A stretch of 64,000 nucleotides of DNA. Source: Owenia fusiformis. Its lineage: Eukaryota; Annelida; Polychaeta; Sabellida; Oweniidae. Shown one piece after another: positions 23,710 to 34,522 of this stretch. The translations under genes and the position numbers were made by a program. The notes beneath the pieces were generated by a model that saw nothing but the letters and a program-made list of their open reading frames with translations, was not told the DNA's origin and did not search any database. The first letter of the stretch is position 1. Each line of letters begins with the position of its first letter. The stretch covers positions 14,830,931-14,894,930 of the forward strand of contig CAIIXF020000003.1 in assembly GCA_903813345.2 (NCBI GenBank), read 5' to 3'.

Positions 23710-26580
23710 TTAAACAGTTTTGTTCGCAGCAATGAAGTGGTTGCCTTCGAAGTCTTTCAAGGACACTTCCTTTAAGTAGAATGAAGCGAACGTGTTAAAG
23801 TAAGTCCATCTTCCAGCTTGAATAATCTCGTCTAGAGTGCAATTCTTCGCAAAAGCAATGGAAGTTGATAAGGCTCTGAGTTGGTGAGTTTTAACCTTAT
23901 AAACCTGCTCAGCATGCTTGGGAAAAGACTGTAATGCCTTTGCTACACAATTCTTCACTCATGAAGTTATTGTGTTAGCATGTATCTCTTCTTTATAGCC
24001 TTTCTTGTATGATATAAACAATCTTTGTTGTTTATCTCTCATGGGCTTTGATCTTCTCATATAAACTTTTAATGCTCTAACAGGGCATAAAGGTTTGTCA
24101 TTTTGAAGATCTGGTGTCAAAAAACCTGTTAAGGCTTTTATCTCAATGTCCTTCAGGACAGTACCTCCAGCCTTTAGTAAGGTCTTGGGTACAAAGTCAG
24201 ATTTGAATCCCAGAAAAATGGATTGCCAGTCAATACTATGTGACACCTTCTTAAGCACCAAGGCATGTATCTCACTGCGTAAAACTGTTTTCCACGTGAC
24301 ATATTTTAAATCAACAATTTCGATAGGTTCAAAAGGAGGTCTCATAAGACCTTGTAGGACCACATTTAAATCCCAGTTTGGAATTTTATTAGAGATATTC
24401 CTCGGTCTTTCTTGTTTGAAATTAGATAGCAAACAAGAAATCAAAGGATCTGAACCAATATCTAAATTCGAAGTTTCTTTCAGAGTATTACCTAAGGCTG
24501 TTCTGTATCCTGCTATAGTAACTGGTTGAAGTTTTCTATCTTCAAATAACCAATTCAGAAAATCGGCTACTACAGTAACAGAAGTTCTGAATGGATCTCT
24601 ATTCCGTTCAGAACACCAACCAGCCCAGACTCTCCATTTCGAGTCATATACCTTGATCGAGGAGTTTCTTTGAGGTTTTGCAATTCTTTCTGCAACCTTG
24701 TTTGAAAAGCCTTTGTTTTTAAAGGATTGTTTGACAGCCTCCAAGCGTGAAGCTTGAATATTTGGGGATTTTGATGAAATACCCATTGTCTTGTCTGTTT
24801 CAACATTTTTGGAACTACTGGAATGTTTAGAGGTTTCTCTACAAGAGACTCTAACAGTCTGGGATACCATGCTTGTTTCTCCCATAATGGGGCAATGAGA
24901 ATCATTTCCACATTTGTCGTTTGCAACATCTTGTTCAGAACAAGAGAGATTAATGGTGTCGGGGGAAAGGCATAAGCCCACAGACCTTTCCAATCCATAC
25001 TTAGAGCATCTACCTCCCATGCTAGCGTATCCGGGACTGGTGACACAAATAGAGGTAATTTCGTGTTGTGTCGTGTCGCAAAAAGGTCTACTAGAGGTTT
25101 TCCCCATTTCCTGCAAATTGCATGGAAAATTTGATCTTTCAGACTCCACTCTGTTGACAGAATCTGAGACTTTCTGGACAGAGCATCTGCCAGAATGTTC
25201 AATCTCCCTGGAATATGACGTATTGTCATTTCTATATTGTTGACTTGATTCCATAGCAGAATTCTTTTTGTTACCTTGAATAACTGGTAAGAATGTGTGC
25301 CGCCTTGATTTTTCAAATAGGCCACAGTGGATGCATTGTCTGAGGATACTTGTATCCTTTTCCCCTGTACTTGAGGTTGAAAATGTTTGAGACTTAACTC
25401 TACTGCCATCAACTCCTTCATGTTGATGTGCAGGTTCAGATCTTGTTTGGACCACATCTTTGAAACTTCTAGATTTTCTAAATGTGCTCCCCAAGCTGTC
25501 ATTGAACTGTCTGTGAACAGTTTTAGATCTACTGAATTCTGCATTTGAATCGGAACACCTTTCACAAGATTGTCCTTGTTTAGCCACCAGACTAAGTCTT
25601 GTCTTGTCATTTTGGACCATGAAATCAAAATGTTCATGTCCTTTGAGGCATTCCAATTTCTCTGGAGATCGTATTGCATCTCCCTCATGAACAATCTCCC
25701 TAATGGCACAATTTTCTCTGTTGCCGCTAGGAGACCCAAAATTCTTTTCCAGAATTTTGCTGTTTGTAAAGGTTTCGCTAGGAAACGCTGTATCTCTGTT
25801 TCGAGTAACTTCACTCTGTATTGAGTGGGTAAAATTAGACCTTTCTTTAGGTCGTAAAGTGAGCCAAGGTAAGTAAGTTGCTGAGTTGGATTTAACTCTG
25901 ACTTCTCCAGATTTAGGAGAAAGCCTAACTTTTTCGTTAAGTTGCACACAGTCTGCGTGTTCTCTGAACTTACTTGGTGTGATGATGCTATTATCATCCA
26001 ATCGTCGAGATATTGGAACATCTTTATATTTATTGAATGAAGGAATTTTTTGATCTGAGAAACTATCTCTGTGAAAATTAAAGGAGCTGTTGCTAGACCA
26101 AATGGAAGACATTTCCATTGGAAGACTCCCCGACCTTTCACGGCAAATCTCAGATATTTCTGGTGAGACCTGGCGATAGGGACATGCAAATAGGCCTGTC
26201 GAAGGTCTATAGAAGTCATGTACATTCCCTTCTCCAGATTTCTTTTGATGATTTCTGGAGTGTCCATCTTGAATGATGGGACATTCAGAAAAAGATTTAG
26301 ATTTGACAGGTCTGTCACGGGTCTCCATTTGTCGGATGACTTTTTTGGAACCAGAAATATTCGACTGTAAAAACCTGGGGAAGAAATGTCTTCTACTTGT
26401 TCTATAGCATTCTCCTCTAGGAGAGTGTTTATTAGGTCGAAAACTGCCGCTCTTTTTAGAGGATTGTGGAATTCTGACCAAAGGGGAGTCTTTTGTAACT
26501 TTCGCTTTTCTTTGAATGGAAGATAATAGCCTTCTTTTAAAAGGTTTATCACTTTTGCCGAAGCATTTATTTGACTCCAT
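23710..26580 (-). pseudogene. DIRS tyrosine recombinase frame with one in-frame TGA
   Basis: The open frame 23959-26580 (873 codons) overlaps the RT frame for most of its length. Only the last part, from about 24640 downward, reads as a tyrosine recombinase: an N-terminal SAM-like region (SIKVYDSKWRVWAGWC, VVADFLNWLFED), then the first catalytic Arg in VLRSEIHALVLKK. A TGA at 23959-23961 stops it. The same frame then continues at 23710-23958 with the H-x-x-R box (THQLRALSTS) and the Tyr box (FNTFASFYLKE). A single nonsense codon therefore separates catalytic boxes. The enzyme would integrate the circular DNA intermediate. Whether the long overlapping N-terminal part is translated is doubtful. 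Confidence 0.85.
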
Positions 26581-26825
26581 TCCTGCCAGAATTCCATCAA
26601 CCTCCCACCTACTTTGTCGTTTGACGATGTATGGAGGTAATTTTCGACCTGGAATAAGTCACTGTTTATCAGTGGACTTTCCTCTACCGACAGATTTACC
26701 TCTGCCTCTTCCTCGAGAAAAACCCTTTGAACCCCGTCCTTTTCCACGAAAAGAACTATCTTTGTTCTGGAACTTATTGGAAGTTTTGGGTTTGTTTTTG
26801 TCCTCCTTTTTAGAGGTGTAGTCAA
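24570..26825 (-). CDS. DIRS reverse transcriptase / RNase H, methylase-like C-terminus
   Basis: A 751-residue frame. RT fingers/palm motifs are recognisable: WRPVTDLSNLN (about 167), DLRQAYLHVPI (about 208) and the active site FQYLDDWMII (YLDD, about 274-277). RNase H follows: KLFTDSSMTAWGAH, then MKELMAVELSL, VSSDNASTVAYL and IPGRLNILADALSR. After it, WGKPLVDLFATRHN, then YAFPPTPLI and APLWEKQAWYP, match the region after RNase H in DIRS elements that is related to bacterial DNA methyltransferases. The frame is intact. The ATG at 26825 overlaps the gag end by about 170 bp; true initiation could be by frameshift or internal entry. Confidence 0.9.
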   Translation of the reverse strand: MTTPLKRRTKTNPKLPISSRTKIVLFVEKDGVQRVFLEEEAEVNLSVEESPLINSDLFQVENYLHTSSNDKVGGRLMEFWQEWSQINASAKVINLLKEGYYLPFKEKRKLQKTPLWSEFHNPLKRAAVFDLINTLLEENAIEQVEDISSPGFYSRIFLVPKKSSDKWRPVTDLSNLNLFLNVPSFKMDTPEIIKRNLEKGMYMTSIDLRQAYLHVPIARSHQKYLRFAVKGRGVFQWKCLPFGLATAPLIFTEIVSQIKKFLHSINIKMFQYLDDWMIIASSHQVSSENTQTVCNLTKKLGFLLNLEKSELNPTQQLTYLGSLYDLKKGLILPTQYRVKLLETEIQRFLAKPLQTAKFWKRILGLLAATEKIVPLGRLFMREMQYDLQRNWNASKDMNILISWSKMTRQDLVWWLNKDNLVKGVPIQMQNSVDLKLFTDSSMTAWGAHLENLEVSKMWSKQDLNLHINMKELMAVELSLKHFQPQVQGKRIQVSSDNASTVAYLKNQGGTHSYQLFKVTKRILLWNQVNNIEMTIRHIPGRLNILADALSRKSQILSTEWSLKDQIFHAICRKWGKPLVDLFATRHNTKLPLFVSPVPDTLAWEVDALSMDWKGLWAYAFPPTPLISLVLNKMLQTTNVEMILIAPLWEKQAWYPRLLESLVEKPLNIPVVPKMLKQTRQWVFHQNPQIFKLHAWRLSNNPLKTKAFQTRLQKELQNLKETPRSRYMTRNGESGLVGVLNGIEIHSELLLL

Positions 26826-27502
26826 GAATTTGATTCTGCGCTATATCATTTTTAGCTTTCCTCAAATTTTCTTTCACTTTGGCCAAGTTGTCTTGAAACA
26901 ACTTGCCAGTTTGGGGCTCAAGAGTCATAAGTTCTTTGAGATCTGCAAAGGGGATATCTTTATCTGCCTTCATGGAAAGGTAAGAATGTCTCCTGCATGC
27001 TACTATTTGATTGAGCAAAAAAGCATTAAGACGATACCCATCCTCAATGCAGTGACCAGCTGCTTTAATTAATGTCAAAGCCTGTTCTATTTTCTGACAT
27101 ATAGAAGGATCCATTCATTCCTCTTTTAACAGATCCTCAAACAGTGGTTTAACAGAACCAATGAACCATTCAGTGTGAGAGGAAGTAACTAGGTTTTCTC
27201 TAGACACACCCTCCCAATCTGTCAATGTCTTCAATGACAGATTCGCAAAATGAGGGTCTAATTTGGCCTTTTGCGAATCATTCTTCTTGAATGTTTTGGC
27301 AATGGACGAAAAATCTTCGTCTATTTTACAGGGTTCAAACTTATCCTCATCTGGTACGATTTGGTATAAGGCTTTAGGAAGTTTGTATCTTTTCTTACAA
27401 AGATTCGGTAAATCTTTGGAAAAGGCATCCTGGGGTAAGTCGTTAAAGATTTTGACTCCTTCAATCAAGTTGTTCTTTACACCTGGGCAAAGTGGCAGTT
27501 GT
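26659..27502 (-). pseudogene. DIRS gag, C-terminal part (RG-rich), one in-frame TGA
   Basis: The minus frame runs from the insertion edge at about 27502 through LPNLCKKRYKLPKALYQIV to LFEDLLKEE, meets TGA at 27115-27117, and resumes in the same frame with MDPSICQKIEQALTLIK. It ends in an RG-rich tail (RGKGRGSKGFSRGRGRGK), a likely nucleic-acid-binding region, as expected for DIRS gag. Its upstream half lies beyond the 5.8 kb insertion at 33311-34449. Confidence 0.75.
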
Positions 27503-27505
27503 AAA

Positions 27506-27964
27506 CACTAGACAAACAGGTTGGAATTAACACATAATAATCAGCGATTAATTCTTTAGAATAATCATTTATAACCAGACACAGTCTGATCCTGACCTAA
27601 TTATAACTTTTAAAGGCTAGATACAATGGCAACAGGAATGGCCTTGCGAAAATCACTTTTGTCTTTACTGAATAACCGACCAACTGATTATTGTGACTGA
27701 TTAAACTTCAAAGGGCTAATTACAAATGACACTGCTGGAATACAATCTCTTGTCTAAATAAAATGATCAACCTGTCTGTGATAAGAAGTATAAAGGAATT
27801 TAAAATGTATCTAATATATTAAACAATTAGACAGACTGGCTATTCTAATCCGTTATGAAAAGTCATTTGTTTTTTTCCACTACAGGATGTTTCTACGGAA
27901 GTTAATTTGTTTATTTTAGTCTTTAGAGGCATTGTCCCTTGACGCTTTTATGAAATAAATGAAC
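27506..27964 (+). repeat. Module A of the compound insertion
   Basis: Runs from CACTAGACAAACAGG to ATAAATGAAC, flanked by AAA on the left and TTT on the right. Its inverted copy at 30584-31040 has exactly the same limits and flanks, so A behaves as a discrete unit. Confidence 0.8.
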
Positions 27965-27967
27965 TTT

Positions 27968-28480
27968 CACTGGGCGAAGTGACCAAATATAAACAATTTT
28001 AATCACAAATAATCAGTGAATAAATGATTATTATCTGGTTAAAACCTATTATCGAGACTATTATTGCTGATTATCGCTTATTATCGAGACTTATTAATCA
28101 ACAATAACCAGTGTTTTCACTGGTTATTACAATAATCAATTCTTATTAATGTGTAGCCAATGGCAAAAATTCCAACTGATTATTATGTCAAGTGATTATT
28201 CACCCAACTGATTATCGCTTTGTTTTCATTAGCAATTAAGAACCGTCTGCCATTTATGCGTCTAGCGCTTCCAATTATTATCCGTTGAATAAACAAACTA
28301 TAGCCTTTGTCTAGCTAAAGAATATGAATTTTTGCGAAATTGAATTTTTTATTCAAACATCATTTTTTTAATTCATTATCAACCAAACAAAAAATAAAAG
28401 AAACACATTTCATTTCATTTAATGTTAGATTTTATTTAGCTGTCCAACTTCAATTACCAGGATTCGAGATTTTTCATTAA
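27968..28480 (+). repeat. Module B, outer inverted arm (left)
   Basis: CACTGGGCGAAGTGACC to about CCAGGATTCGAG. Paired with 32808-33307, it forms arms of about 500 bp. It is rich in CAGTTGATTAT/ATAATCAG words, which read as subterminal repeats (CTGATTATYG, AACTGATTAT) in both orientations. Confidence 0.8.
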
Positions 28481-29034
28481 CAATTATCATGCTGCAGATT
28501 TCTGCAATTTAATCAATAGTTTATACTAATTAGTAGTAATTAAAGAATATCACCAAGAAAATATTTTATCATCGTGTAGAAAGTCCAATCTAAAATCTGG
28601 TAAATGTGTCGCATTTATTGAAGCAATAACGTTGTGATACCACTGTAAAACTATAATTAAAATGTTTGATATGAAATTCGATTGTCGGGAATAAGAAATA
28701 CACATCAATACTTTTACATAATATCCAGTGTATTGAAATAAGATGTTATAACAAAGGCAATTGAAAAACTTCAATCTCAGTGAAACTAGTAGAGAAACTC
28801 CCTAAATCTGTTAAAGGGAAGCCTTCATTCAAGCACTGAACTTTAAGTTTACGAGGAAGAATTCAGTATCCCGTGTGTTCACTACCCCCTCCCATCCCCA
28901 ATTATTTAACTATGCTCCAATGTGTTTCAATTCTGTGTTTAATAAGTGCAATCAATATTATAGTTCTATATTACTCATTATTACCGTAGAGCAAATGTGC
29001 GCAAGATTAAATTTTAATCTTATTGAATTATGTT

Positions 29035-29330
29035 AATTAGTTGCTTGGATGGTAGATTGTTTGTTTGCTTGTTTATTAGCACGATTGATTGCTTGATTGG
29101 CCGTTTACTTGCTAACATTCTTTCTTTGTTGCTTTGCTGCTTCCTTGGTTTCTTGCATTAGAGTTTAATTAGCTACTTGCTTGGTTGGTTTGTCGGTTGT
29201 TCGCTTGCTTTATTTGTAAGTTGCATGGTTTGCTTTTTTACTTGTTTAGTTTCCTGCTTGCTTGGATGGTCGTTTGCTTGGTTGCTTGGTTGGTTACTTG
29301 CGTGGTTGGTTGCTGAGTTATTTATTTGAA
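29035..29330 (+). repeat. TTGCTTGG low-complexity tract
   Basis: Degenerate runs of TTGCTTGG, TTGGTTGG and TTGTTTGC over about 300 bp between modules B and C. No coding potential is inferred from the Asn/Gln/Ser-rich minus-strand frame here. Confidence 0.7.
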
Positions 29331-29765
29331 ACTTTCTAAATATCCATAGGCGTAGCCAAGGAGGAGGGGGGGGGGTTGCGAAAACCAACAAAGAGCTTTT
29401 AAATGCTTTTTTTTTAAAGCTTCTAGCTCACTTTAGAAGGAACTTGCAAAATCATTTTTGGCTTGTTTATGTCATAATCGCACCCCCCTGTTTATGTCAC
29501 AATCGCACCCCCCCCCCCCGACTGAAAACCGAAATATTTTTGGCAATCGCACTCCATCCTGACTGAAAGCTGGCTACGCCCCTGATATCTGTTATTGGCC
29601 CTCAATAAACTATATTTATATTGTGAGCATTAATGGGTTTTGATAACAATAATCTTTATACATGTATAATTAATCAAATTTCATATTGTATCATGTTGGC
29701 TAAATCGTTTCAAGTGAAGAATTAAGAACTGCAATCGGGGTTTGCTTAGTTTGAGTCAGGGAACA

Positions 29766-30583
29766 AAATGTAATCAGACGGACGGATTAATTAATATTTG
29801 TTTTGATAAATGAGTATTATAGGTTATAGGCAGTATCATGGGAACCAAGTAATCGTGTATAGGATTATTTTTTGTTTACTTCAGAATTGAGTGAACCATC
29901 TGTAGTTTTAAAAACAAGGATCAATAAATACATCTAATCAAGATCAAATATTAGAAATCTATTTTTGACTGGACAAATTCTTGTTCTCGAATGCCAAACA
30001 GAACCTTCATTATCTTTATTCATTTTGAACTTTGATTTGAATTATTTCAATCAAACGTGTGTTGATGCTCCTAGCTAATACTATTAATTGACAAAATGTT
30101 GCAATAGGGGGGGGGGGCATTATTGTCTTTATTACATTACTTTTTGTACATTATTATATACACAGTAAACACGCGACCTGATCGGGGAGGGGATTCGGGT
30201 TGTGCACAGTGCACAATTTGTTATCTCTTTATGTATGTTTCATTGCCAAATTAATATAAAAACAAGCTGGAGAAACATAAGTATTTATTTTGTATTTTGT
30301 TACCACACGTCAAAAGGCGCATTTGAAGTTCAGAAAATGTAAGAAGACTTGGCTACACATTATGTACTTATATATTTATATGTTACGTATTTATTTTGTA
30401 TTCAATTCGAATTCTGTTCACTCGCACAGCTTGAACCACCCCCACCCCTTGGCTACGGGTATAATTTCTTTCGGCACACGGAGAGAAAAACATTAGACTT
30501 CTGCAATGCAACTACATGTAATAAGAGAGACCTAAAATGAAAATACTGAATGTAAAAATATACAATTGTAGTCCATCACAAAG
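29766..30583 (+). repeat. Module C, left arm of an inner palindrome
   Basis: AAAATGTAATCAGACGGACG to AGTCCATCACAAA. The mirror arm is 31041-31855, over about 815 bp. The arm holds a poly-G run near 30110 (poly-C in the mirror) and an ACCCCCACCCCTTGGC segment. ORFs of 60-68 codons in both arms are mirror shadows. Confidence 0.8.
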
Positions 30584-31040
30584 TTCATTTATTTCATAAA
30601 AGCGTCAAGGGACAATGCCTCTAAACACTAAGATAAACAAATTAACTTCCGTAGAAACATCCTGTAGTGGAAAAAACAAATGGCTTTTCATAACAGATTA
30701 GAATAGTTAGTCTGTCTAATTGTATAATATATTAGATACATTTTAAATTCCTTTATACTTCTTATCACAGACAGGTTGATCATTTTATTTAGACAAGAGA
30801 TTGTATTCCAGCAGTGTCATTTGTAATTAGCCCTTTGAAGTTTAATCAGTCACGATAATCAGTTGGTGGGTTATTCAGTAAAGAAAAAAGTGATTATCGG
30901 AAGGCCATGCCTGTTGCCATTGTATCTAGCCTTTAAACGTTATAATTAGGTCAGGATCAGACTGTGTCTGGTTATTAATGATTATTCTAAAAAATTAATC
31001 GCTGATTATTATGTGTTAATTCCAACCTGTTTGTCTAGTG
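30584..31040 (-). repeat. Inverted copy of module A at the centre of the C palindrome
   Basis: Begins GTTCATTTATTTCAT and ends TTTGTCTAGTG. It forms the loop between the two C arms, whose inner ends (CATCACAAA and TTTGTGATG) are mirror images. Confidence 0.8.
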
Positions 31041-31855
31041 TTTGTGATGGACTACAATTGTATATTTTTACATTACATTATTTTCATTTTAGGTCTCTCT
31101 TATTACATGTAGTTGCATTGCAGAAGTCTAATGTTATTCTCTCTGTGTGCCGAAAGTACTTATACCCGTAGCCAAGGGGTGGGGGTGGTTCAAGGAGTGC
31201 GAGTGAACAGAATTCGAATTGAATACATAATAAATACGTAACATATAAATATATAAGTACATAATGTCTAGCCAAATCTTCTTACATTTTCTGAACTTCA
31301 AATGCGCCTTTTGACGTGTGGTAACAAAATACAAAAGAAATACTTATGTTTCTTCAGCTTGTTTTTATATTAATTTGGCAATAAAACATGCATAAAGAGA
31401 TAACAAATTGTGCACTGTGCGCAACCCGAATCCCCTCCCCGATCGGGTCGCGTTTGCTGTGTATGTAATAATGTACAAAAGTAATGTAATAAAGACAATA
31501 ATGCCCCCCCCCTATTGCAACATTTTGTCAATTAAAAGTATTAGCTCGGAGCATCAACACACGTTTGATTGAAATAATTCAAATCAGAGTTCCAAATGAA
31601 TAAAGATAATGAAGGTTTTGTTTGACATTCGAGAACAAGAATTTGTCCAGTCAAAAATAGATTTCTAATATTTGATCTTGATTAGATGTATTTATTGATC
31701 CTTGTTTTTAAAACTTTAGATGGTTCACTCAATTCTGAAGTAAACAAAAAATAATCCTATACACGATAACTTGGTTCCCATGATACTGCCTATAACCTAT
31801 AATACTCATTTATCAAAACAAATATTAATTAATCCGTCCGTCTGATTACATTTTG
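31041..31855 (-). repeat. Module C, right arm of an inner palindrome
   Basis: Mirror image of 29766-30583; stops where the tandem GAAGGTCATT array begins. Confidence 0.8.
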
Positions 31856-32792
31856 AGAAGGTCATTAAAGGTCAAATGTCAAATCTTAAGTCAGATTTGA
31901 ATTTCTGAGAACATGTAGATGATTTTGAAAAAAAAATTAGTCAATTTGAAGCAAGTTGAAAAAAGACCTTTTTGACCTTTTTTGACATTGAGAAGGTCAT
32001 TGAAGGTCAAATGTCAAATCATAAGTCAGATTTGAATTTCGAGAACATGTAGATGATTTTGAAAAAAAAATTTAGTCAATTTGAAGCAAGTTGAAAAAAG
32101 ACCTTTTTGACCTTTTTTGACTTTGGGAAGGTCATTGAAGGTCAAATGTCAAATCTTATGTCAAATCTAAAGTCAGATTTGAATTTCTGAGAACACGTAG
32201 ATGATTTTGAAAATTTTTTTAGTCAATTTGAAGCAAGTTGAAAACAGACCTTTTTTTACCTTGAGAAGGTCATTGAAGGTCGAATGTCAAATCTTAAGTC
32301 AGATTTGAATTTCTGAGAACACGTAGATGATTTTGAAAATTTTTTTTAGTCAATTTGAAGCAAGTTGAAAACAGACCTTTTTGACCTTTTTTGACCTTGA
32401 GAAGGTCATTGAAGGTCAAATGTCCAATCTAAAGTTAGATTTGAAGGTCAAATGTCAAATCTAAAGTCAGATTTGAATTTCTGAGAACATGTAGATGATT
32501 TTGAAAAAAAATTTAGTCAATGTGAAGCAAGTTGAAAAAAGACCTTTTTGACCTTGAGAAGGTCATTGAAGGTCAAATGTCAAATCTAAAGTCAGATTTG
32601 AACTTCTGAGAACATGTAGATGATTTAGAAAAAAATTGAAGTCAATCTAAACAGTATTTGTTAAGTTATAGGAAGTTGTAAGAAATTGTTACAGACGCCG
32701 GACGCCAACCTCCAACCACCAACCGCCAACCACCAACCGCCGTCGCAAAAAAACGGAGACCATAACAATATGTCACCACTTTGGTGGTGACA
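31856..32792 (+). repeat. Tandem array of about 135-bp units with terminal TGTCACCAC hairpin
   Basis: GAGAAGGTCATTGAAGG recurs near 31856, 31990, 32126, 32261, 32399 and 32555. Each is followed by GTCAAATGTCAAATC, GTCAGATTTGAATTTC and GAAGCAAGTTGAAAA. The array ends in an ACCAACCGCC repeat and the hairpin TGTCACCACTTTGGTGGTGACA (split here: TGTCACCAC, then GTGGTGACA, 32771-32792). A second, fuller copy lies at 51712-52907. Confidence 0.85.
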
Positions 32793-32807
32793 TAATAAAA
32801 AATCTTG

Positions 32808-33307
32808 AATCCTGGTTTTTGAAGTTGGACAGCTGCGGCCCAGGTAACATAAAATGAAATTCTAAAAATGTGTTTCTTTTATTTTTGTTTGGTTGATAAT
32901 GAATTTAAAAAATGATGTTTGAATAAAAAATTCAATTTCGCAAAAATTCATATTCTTTAGCTAGGCAAAGGCTATATTTTGTTTATTCAATGGATAATAA
33001 TTGGAAGCGCTAGACGCATAAATGGCAGACGGTTCTTAATTGCTAATGAAAACAAAGCGATAATCAGTTGGGTGAATAATCACTTGACATAATAATCAGT
33101 TGGAATTTTTGCCATTGGATACACATTAATAAGAATTGATTATCGTAATAACCAGTGAAAACGCTGGTTATTGTTGATTAATAAGTCTCGATAATCAGCG
33201 ATAACCAGCAATAATAGTCTCGATAATAGGTTTTAACCAGATAATAATCATTTATTCACTGATTATTTGTGATTAAAATTGTTTATATTTGGTCACTTCG
33301 CCCAGTG
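32808..33307 (-). repeat. Module B, outer inverted arm (right)
   Basis: Reverse complement of 27968-28480 with scattered changes, ending GGTCACTTCGCCCAGTG at the DIRS gag junction. Confidence 0.8.
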
Positions 33308-33310
33308 AAA

Positions 33311-34449
33311 GAATTAGTCAATACTGAAGGTTTATCTTTCACTAGAGACCAAGATTTGACCTTATTCTTAGGTGTTGACATCTCTGCTATCTCAGGGAAA
33401 GATTTTTTAACGACTTCAGTGGCTGCCAAAAATTCTAATTTGGCTCTTGCCACCTCATTTGATGGCTTAGTATCAGGATCTTCCTGTTCACCATCATTCT
33501 CCAACTCTATAGTAACTGAATCATCGTCTCTATTGAGAGAAATGGTTCTTGTAAGAGAAGGAGGTGATTTAAATTGATGATCATCATTTATTTGAATGTG
33601 ATCATCCTTTTCTTGTGTGTGATCATCATTTACTTGAGTGTGATCATCATTCACAGACCATGGTCTTGACTGTGTTTTCTTGGAAATATTTTGAGGTATG
33701 TATGCAGATCCTGCATACATCGCTCTCAGAACTTGCTGGTCTTGCAAGAAATTCTGAAACATTTCCTGTCTCTGATCAATTCTCGGATTGATAAATTGAT
33801 CTCTCTCCCATTGATACTTATCGTATCTGGGTGAATCTTTATCATTTCTGTAACGTCTCCTTTTAGGACTTATAGAAGGAGATTGTTTACGATAGTATCT
33901 CTTCTTTGGACTTAAAGAAGGAGATCTATGATACCTATAAGCAGATCTATGATGTGAAGATTTGTGTCTTTTCCTCGGACTTGAGGACAAAGACTTTGAT
34001 CTAGACCTAGACTTTGATCTATGTTTGTACTTGTATCTAGACCTGGACTTAGATCTAGACCTTTTACGATTGTGAAGTCTATCTTTAGATCTGTATCTCA
34101 CCCTCGGACTTGAGGAATGAGAACGTGATCTCCTTGATCTAGACCTGGATCTAGACCTGGATCTCGATCTGTATCTACCCCTCGGACTTGAGGAAATAGA
34201 TTTAGTTCTGTGACGTCGCCGTTTAGGAGAAGCCGAATCTCTGTGACGATGTTTTTTACGTCTTTTAAACGAAGTGTCAGAGTCTGACCTACTAGAAATT
34301 GAAGTACTTCGACTTTCTCTACGGCCACGCCGGTCTTTTTCTAGAACAACCGGTGATTTACCTTTGTTCGAGCGCGCTGGGCTAACTCGTGGATCACCCT
34401 GGGTATTAACCCCTTCTGTTGTATCTAACTGCGTTGTATTCGTCGACAT
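33311..34449 (-). pseudogene. DIRS gag, N-terminal part, SR-rich
   Basis: Starts at ATG 34449 and runs about 380 codons until the insertion boundary at 33307; the last few codons before the stop at 33283 belong to the insertion. Residues about 40-210 are an arginine/serine domain (repeated RSRSRS, SSSPRGRYRSRS, KSRSRSKSLSSSPRKR), like SR splicing factors. The later part is acidic and has repeated DDHTQ units. An SR domain suggests nuclear or RNP targeting of the gag product; this is inference. Confidence 0.75.
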
Positions 34450-34522
34450 AGTAGACTTATAACGCTCGTTTTTGTACCAATTTATCGCACTTTTGAAAAT
34501 TTTGTGTGACTTTCAAAATGGT

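Larger units (their letters stand above)
27506..33307. mobile_element. 5.8 kb compound insertion in the DIRS gag, CACT ends, 3-bp duplication
   Basis: The left end reads CACTAGAC and the right end, on the other strand, CACTGGGC. AAA flanks both sides (27503-27505 and 33308-33310). The gag frame resumes in phase across the gap once one AAA is discounted. CACT termini with a 3-bp duplication fit the CACTA/EnSpm superfamily. No transposase is present. The inside is built of inverted modules, listed separately: A (27506-27964), B (27968-28480), C, A inverted, C inverted, a tandem array, and B inverted (32808-33307). Confidence 0.75.

Noticed and set aside
24146-24529. 127-codon plus-strand frame inside the DIRS recombinase region
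   Set aside because: Antisense shadow of the recombinase/RT frames; no domain of its own.
29035-29330. Asn/Gln/Ser-rich minus-strand frame as a prion-like peptide
   Set aside because: Arises from the TTGCTTGG low-complexity tract; no start context or gene structure.
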